From Chloroflexota bacterium (GTDB lineage: Bacteria > Chloroflexota > UBA11872): a stretch of 64,000 nucleotides of DNA. Each line of letters begins with the position of its first letter. The first letter of the stretch is position 1. Under the pieces are notes generated by a model. The model worked only from the letters and a program-made list of their open reading frames with translations, ran no database searches and was not told the origin of the DNA. The stretch lies in contig JAJEGF010000083.1 of the NCBI GenBank assembly GCA_022820025.1, positions 1 to 64,000 on the forward strand, given 5' to 3'. Both the position numbers and the translations under genes were made by a program. Positions 59,351 through 64,000 of this stretch are shown here, piece after piece.

Positions 59351-61143
59351 GATGACGGGCTCCCGACGGGGGTGGGTTCGGCGCCGACGCTGGCCGCTTC
59401 GCGGCGCAGTCGCTCGGCCTCGGCTTCCTGGGCCTCCCACATCTCGCGGTAGAGGCCGTCTGATTCAATCAGTTCTTCGTGACGACCACGCTGCACAATC
59501 GAGCCGTGGTCGAGCACGATGATCTCGGCCACGTGACGCACGCTGCGGATGCGCTGGCTGACAATCAGCGTGGTTCGGCCCTGCTGCGCCTCGCGCAGGG
59601 CGTCCTGAATGGCGCGTTCGGTCCAGGTGTCCACGCTCGAGGTCGACTCGTCCAGGATGAGGATGCGCGGGTCCAGCACCAGGGCGCGGGCGATCGCGAC
59701 GCGCTGCTTCTGACCACCGGACAGGGTGACACCACGCTCGCCTACCACTGTCTCGTACCCATCGGGCAGCGTCTCAATGAACCCATGAATCTGGGCAAGC
59801 CGCGCCGCCGTGACTACCTGCTCGCGGGTGGCATCGGGTCGGCCGTAGGCGATGTTGGCGCGGATGGTGTCGGCAAAGACGAAGGGTTCCTGATGGACGA
59901 TGCCGATCTGCGCGCGCAGCGAATCAATGGTCAGGTCGCGAACATCAATGCCATCGACCAGCACGCGCCCGTCGTTCGCGTCGTAAAAGCGGGGCAGGAG
60001 ATTGATGATGGAGCTCTTGCCAGAGCCCGTGCCCCCCACGATGCCGAGGGCCTGACCGGGTGCGATATCGAAGTTGATCCCGTTGAGAACCGCGTGACTC
60101 TCATGCTGAAAGCCAACGCGCTCAAATGTGACACGGCCCTCGGCCTTCGTCAGAGCTTCGGCATGAGGCGACTCGATCACCTCGGACTGCTCGTCCAGGA
60201 TGTCAAAGATGCGCTCTCCGGACGCGACGGCCCGGGCAAAGCTGTTGATCGTCATGCCCAGCATGCGGACGGGCATCATCAGAAGCAGGAGGTAGGTATT
60301 GAACGCCACCAGGATGCCGAGGCTGATTTGCCCGTCAATCACCTTCCAGCCACCGAACCAGAGCACGGCCACCTGCCCGGCGCCAAGGATGGCGTTGAAG
60401 AGCGGCGCGCGCATGGCGAACATGCGCATCACCGTGACCGTGCGGTCGTTGAGTAAGGCGTTGACCGGTGCGAAGCGGCGAGCTTCAGCATCTTCCTGGG
60501 CAAACGCGCGCACCACGCGCGCTCCGGCCAGGTTCTCCTGCACCACCACATTCACGTCCGCCCAGGCTTCCTGCACCATCTGAAACAGCGGCCGAATGCG
60601 CTTGGCGAACGAAAGGGCGATGCCGACCAGCACCGGAACGATCAATAGCGACAGCAGCGCAAGCTGCCAGTCGATCACAAACAGGATGACCGCCACGCCA
60701 CCGGTTACGAGGAAGATCTGCACGATCTGGAAAATGCCCATCGACGCGAAGCGACGCACGCGTTCCACGTCGCTCGTCGTCCGCGACATCAATTCGCCCG
60801 TGCGGGTCTGGTCGTGGAAGCGGAACGAAAGCCCCTGGATGTGCATGTAAAGCTGATTGCGGATGGCGAAGACCACCCGCTGGCTCAACACCTCGGCCAT
60901 GAACTGGCGGCCGAACTGCGAAAGCCCCTTGAACGCCGTAAACGCGACAACCAGACCTGCGGCGACGTAAAGAACCGTCTGCGCGCCTTCCTTGAGCCCC
61001 TGGTCGACGGCCTCCCGAAGAAACATTGGAATCGCCAGGTCGGCAACCGTGCCCACCAAGGTCACGGCCAACGTGGCCAAACTCAGCCGCCAGTGGGGTA
61101 GGGCATATCGAATCAGTCGAGTCAGGATGGCGGTGCTATGCAT
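59347..61143 (-). CDS. ABC exporter, first subunit (fused membrane and ATPase domains)
   Basis: 598 residues. Six helices (HWRLSLATLAVTLVGTVADL and following) with the coupling-helix part QTRTGELMSRTTSDVERVRR. The ATPase has Walker A LGIVGGTGSGKSSIINLLPR, signature VTLSGGQKQRVAIARALVLD and Walker [21 protein letters not shown]; the switch histidine position is Gln (VSQRIRSVR). Loss of the switch His in one subunit is common in heterodimeric exporters with one degenerate site. It overlaps the MarR gene by 8 bp, so one operon. Confidence 0.92.
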   Translation of the reverse strand: MHSTAILTRLIRYALPHWRLSLATLAVTLVGTVADLAIPMFLREAVDQGLKEGAQTVLYVAAGLVVAFTAFKGLSQFGRQFMAEVLSQRVVFAIRNQLYMHIQGLSFRFHDQTRTGELMSRTTSDVERVRRFASMGIFQIVQIFLVTGGVAVILFVIDWQLALLSLLIVPVLVGIALSFAKRIRPLFQMVQEAWADVNVVVQENLAGARVVRAFAQEDAEARRFAPVNALLNDRTVTVMRMFAMRAPLFNAILGAGQVAVLWFGGWKVIDGQISLGILVAFNTYLLLLMMPVRMLGMTINSFARAVASGERIFDILDEQSEVIESPHAEALTKAEGRVTFERVGFQHESHAVLNGINFDIAPGQALGIVGGTGSGKSSIINLLPRFYDANDGRVLVDGIDVRDLTIDSLRAQIGIVHQEPFVFADTIRANIAYGRPDATREQVVTAARLAQIHGFIETLPDGYETVVGERGVTLSGGQKQRVAIARALVLDPRILILDESTSSVDTWTERAIQDALREAQQGRTTLIVSQRIRSVRHVAEIIVLDHGSIVQRGRHEELIESDGLYREMWEAQEAEAERLRREAASVGAEPTPVGSPSS

Positions 61144-61636
61144 GGGCGTGCCCTCGGCGATGGCCGAAATAGCCGGCCTCGCGCTTGGCGCTGATGGCGG
61201 CGTTCAGTCGAACCACGGCCTGCGCAATGTCCGCGAGTTCGGGCTCGTCGAGTTCGTCCAGCGCGCCTTCCAGATATTCCACAAAGGCGGCTTCATATGC
61301 CGCCAGGCTCTCCAGCCCGGCTGGCGTGGCTTCGATCAGGAGATGTCGACGATCCTCGGGATCCTCGGTTCGCGTGGCCAGCCCGGCCACGACCAGACGG
61401 TCCACCGTCTGCGACATGGTCTGGCTGCTGAGCAGTTGCCAATCAGCTAGGTTCTTCATGCGGCGCGGGCCCCGCCGGCGGAGAGCGCGCATCGTCCGGT
61501 ATTCCGGCTGCGTAAGCCCCAGAGTGGCTTCGCGAGCCTTGGCAAAGCGTTGCGCAATGCGCGTGAGACGTGAACCCAGCACCGCTAGTTCAGCGGCAGC
61601 TTGCGCACTGGCGTCACTCGTAATCGTCAGTCTCAC
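61136..61636 (-). CDS. MarR-family transcriptional regulator
   Basis: 166 residues. The winged helix has LTQPEYRTMRALRRRGPRRM, LADWQLLSSQTMSQTVDRLV and GLATRTEDPEDRRHLLIEAT, with the conserved D-x-R-x wing. Dimer helices are at both ends. It is the first gene of a three-gene operon with the ABC exporter, which suggests ligand-controlled repression of that exporter. The stop overlaps the ABC start by 8 bp. Confidence 0.9.
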   Translation of the reverse strand: MRLTITSDASAQAAAELAVLGSRLTRIAQRFAKAREATLGLTQPEYRTMRALRRRGPRRMKNLADWQLLSSQTMSQTVDRLVVAGLATRTEDPEDRRHLLIEATPAGLESLAAYEAAFVEYLEGALDELDEPELADIAQAVVRLNAAISAKREAGYFGHRRGHAHA

Positions 61637-61726
61637 GTATCATCAGGCACTCGAATCATACGCTCAACGTACGATCCAATCAAGCCCTTGAGCTCTGGTG
61701 TGATCGAAATGTCCGCCTGCGTGCGC

Positions 61727-64000
61727 CTAGTGCGGCGGTCCGTCGTGCCAGCGACGGGCGAACTGGTCCAGCCGAGCCTGCACGGCACCGAAGACAGTAT
61801 CTGCAGCAAAGCGGCCCAGTGCGTCCGGTGCGCCGGCGGACCGGCCGGTCAGCACCTCCACGGCCCTGGCAACGTTCGCCGCGGCGTCGACGTGGAACTT
61901 TCCTTCGTCGACCGCTCGCGCGACGTCCCATCGCAGCGTCAGGTTGCGAACATTGCTCGCTGGAATCAGCACGCCTTGCCGACCCGTAAGTCCCTGCCGC
62001 AGGCAGAGGTCATAAAAGCCTTCGATCTTCTGCGTCACGCCGCCCACGGCCTGCAAGTCGCCGTGCTGATTCACTGACCCGGTAACCGCCGTTCCCTGGT
62101 GCAGGGAGTAGTCGGAGAGCGCCGAAAGCAGCGCCAACAGTTCCGCCAGCGAGGCGCTGTCGCCCTCGACTCCCCAGTACGACTGCTCGAACGCAATGCT
62201 GGCACTCATGGTCAGCGGGCCGTCCAGGCCGAACGTGCCATTCAGAAACCCGGCCAGGATCATGGCGCCCTTGTCGTGGATGGGCCCCGACAGCTTGGCT
62301 TCGCGATCGATGCTGATCACGCCGTCGCGTCCTGCGAACACCCGCGCCGTGATTCGATTGGGCTGCCCGAAGTCGTGACTGCCAACGCCGACAATTGTGA
62401 GACCGTTGACCTGACCGACGGCGGAGCCGTCCGCGTCAATCATCACCGTGCCGTCGGCCATTCGGTCGCGAAGCTGGGTTTCCAGCCGGTTCGACCGGCG
62501 AACACGCTCGTCGATCGAGGCCCAGACGTCCTCCTCGGTAACCAGATCAGCCCCGCGGCGCCGCGCCCAATACTCGGCCTCACGCACGATGTCGCTGATG
62601 TCGCCGAAGCGGGTGGAGAGCTTGGTGCGATCGCCAGCGAGCCGCACCCCCTCCTCCACAATTCGCGCCACCGCTGAGCGATCGAAGTGCTGCAGGTCTT
62701 CTTCGACGCAGCGAGCGGCGACGAATCGAGCGTAGCGCATCGTGTTCTCGGCGTTCAGTTCGATCTCTGTCTCGAACTCCGCCAGAACCTTGAATAACTG
62801 CCCAAAGTCGGGGTCGAGCTCGTAGAGAAGCGCGTACACGTCGGGAGGACCGACCAGCGCCACCTTGAGATCCAGCGGGATCGGCTGCGGCTCCAGACGC
62901 GCCGCCAACGGCAGGCCCAGCTCTTCGGCCGCGCTCTCAATTCGGATCCGCTCGTTGCGCAGGGCTCGCTTGAGGACCGCATAGGAGGTGGCGGACTGCA
63001 GCAGATCGCTGGCGTCCAGCACCAGGTAACCGCCGTTGGCCCGATGCAGGGCGCCCGGCTGAATGAGCGTGAAGTCGGTCACGCTGACACCCAACTCCGT
63101 CCGCGTCTCGACCCGGCCGAACAGGTGCGGATGCGTGGGGTGCGTATCGCGGACGAGAGGCGCGCCGATGCCGGGCCGGTGCGTGACCAGTACGTTCACC
63201 CGGTACGGCAAGTAGGGATCAGGCGCAGGACCCGGGCGCGGCGTGGGCAGCGTGGTCTCGCCGGACTCCAGGAAGTTCTGATGATGCCGGGTAACGTGCG
63301 CCTCAATGGCTTCCAGGTGCGCCTTCACGTCCGGCAAGTCGGCATACTCGTCGCGCAAATCGTCGAGCAGCGGTTTCGCCACGCTGCGCGCCACGTCGGC
63401 ATTCAGGTCGTTCAGCGAGGTGCGTGCCGCACGCTCGCGCCGTCGAAGTCGACGGAGCAGACGCGCAAGCTCGTCTTCCAGTTCCTGGCGGGTCGCCTGG
63501 ATGCGTTCACGCTCAGACTCAGGCAGACCGCGCAGCACCTCCGGCGACATGGGACGGCCGTCCGCAACCGGCGCGACGCTGAGGCCCACCGGTGACTGAC
63601 TCAGGGCAAAGCCACGGGCCGACGTCCGCTCCTCGAACGCGCCAAAAGCCTGGCGCCGCTCCGCCTGCACGGCTTGCGTCAAGGCATCCCGCTGGGCCTG
63701 GTACTGCTCGGTGTCAAACGCGCGTTGCAGGTCGTGACCCAACGTTTCCACAACCTCGCGCAACTGGGCGCGAAACGTTGGCGCCTGACCGGCCGGCAAG
63801 CGCAGCGCGCGCGGTCGGCGGCTGTCCTCGAAGTTGTGGACGTAGCACCAGTCGTCCGGCGTCGGGCGTCGGGCAGCTTCAGCCTGCAGCCGCGCCATGA
63901 CCATCGAGGTACGGCCGGTGCCCGGTGTACCGGCGGCGTAGATGTTGAATCCACGGCTGCGAATGTCCACGCCGAACTCAAGCGAGCGTTCGGCCCGTTC
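61727..64000 (-). CDS. Lon-like ATP-dependent protease, cut by right window edge
   Basis: About 757 residues visible, with the 5' end outside (the last codons read ERAERSLEFGVDIRSRGFNI). It has the Walker-A-like YAAGTPGTGRTSMVMARLQ, the long helical insert SRAFGAFEERTSARG-type region of the AAA_32 Lon-like group, LHRANGGYLVLDASDL (Walker B region), and the protease domain with Ser in GVEGDSASLAELLALLSALS and Lys in VGGVTQKIEGFYDLC. It degrades unfolded or specific cytosolic proteins. The family differs from LonA in lacking its N-terminal domain. Confidence 0.9.
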   Translation of the reverse strand, partial: ERAERSLEFGVDIRSRGFNIYAAGTPGTGRTSMVMARLQAEAARRPTPDDWCYVHNFEDSRRPRALRLPAGQAPTFRAQLREVVETLGHDLQRAFDTEQYQAQRDALTQAVQAERRQAFGAFEERTSARGFALSQSPVGLSVAPVADGRPMSPEVLRGLPESERERIQATRQELEDELARLLRRLRRRERAARTSLNDLNADVARSVAKPLLDDLRDEYADLPDVKAHLEAIEAHVTRHHQNFLESGETTLPTPRPGPAPDPYLPYRVNVLVTHRPGIGAPLVRDTHPTHPHLFGRVETRTELGVSVTDFTLIQPGALHRANGGYLVLDASDLLQSATSYAVLKRALRNERIRIESAAEELGLPLAARLEPQPIPLDLKVALVGPPDVYALLYELDPDFGQLFKVLAEFETEIELNAENTMRYARFVAARCVEEDLQHFDRSAVARIVEEGVRLAGDRTKLSTRFGDISDIVREAEYWARRRGADLVTEEDVWASIDERVRRSNRLETQLRDRMADGTVMIDADGSAVGQVNGLTIVGVGSHDFGQPNRITARVFAGRDGVISIDREAKLSGPIHDKGAMILAGFLNGTFGLDGPLTMSASIAFEQSYWGVEGDSASLAELLALLSALSDYSLHQGTAVTGSVNQHGDLQAVGGVTQKIEGFYDLCLRQGLTGRQGVLIPASNVRNLTLRWDVARAVDEGKFHVDAAANVARAVEVLTGRSAGAPDALGRFAADTVFGAVQARLDQFARRWHDGPPH

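Overview
The window looks like a chromosomal segment of a high-GC member of the Chloroflexota, most like the marine or sponge-associated SAR202/Dehalococcoidia-type lineages. This placement rests on recognising gene families from memory (the Chloroflexota-type membrane phosphatase-like protein, the secreted GYPISQRW protein, the small HTH and response-regulator families, a pyrophosphate-type phosphofructokinase, PhoX, and enolase-superfamily enzymes). No search was run.

There are two very different halves. Positions 1 to about 22.78 kb are an accessory, decaying mosaic. It holds a 5'-complete but edge-truncated secreted protein gene, two copies of a ~650-bp repeat with its own small HTH-like ORF, an IS481-type and an IS110-type element, two truncated large serine recombinases, three remnants of the same OmpR-type response regulator, a broken helicase tail, a broken Ig/FN3 surface protein, a broken aspartic-protease gene, and a few intact cargo genes (a membrane phosphatase-like protein, two proteins with HEPN-like R-x(4-5)-H motifs, a tandem universal stress protein, an XRE-like regulator, and an unknown 312-aa protein). 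Many genes are cut at junctions, frameshifted or carry in-frame TAG codons. The mosaic ends at a tRNA-Lys(UUU) gene at 22785-22860. It lies on the 3' side of that tRNA, as expected for an integration hot spot.

From 22.9 kb to the right edge the window is compact and intact. An SDR gene is followed by a perfect chromosomal parS palindrome (23737-23752), which suggests the replication origin is not far away. Then come a DUF6807 protein and a convergent SulP transporter/beta-carbonic anhydrase pair. Next is a leftward AdoMet/MTA recycling operon (enolase-superfamily enzyme, mtnA, mtnP, PfkB kinase, ahcY, metK) with a 121-bp inverted-repeat element inside it. After that come an NYN protein with a terminator-like hairpin in its leader, a formylglycine-generating-enzyme homologue, a GH127/sialidase pair, a lipoprotein, a second PfkB kinase with YbjQ, PhoX, an amidase, a nitroreductase, phosphofructokinase and NadA.

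The last third holds a primary-type sigma factor divergent from an Fe-S-associated run (SufR-like regulator, cysteine desulfurase, membrane coiled-coil protein, HesB/IscA protein), then ftsY, a sugar nucleotidyltransferase, a zinc-ribbon protein, an MFS transporter and tpiA. A PHP protein, a GT2 glycosyltransferase, a MarR-regulated heterodimeric ABC exporter and a Lon-like protease cut by the right edge complete the window.

The strongest candidate for something undescribed is the repeated ~650-bp element, whose non-coding tail is better conserved than its ORF. The unrecognised cargo genes of the tRNA-Lys-bounded island come next. I found no CRISPR array, rRNA or complete phage.
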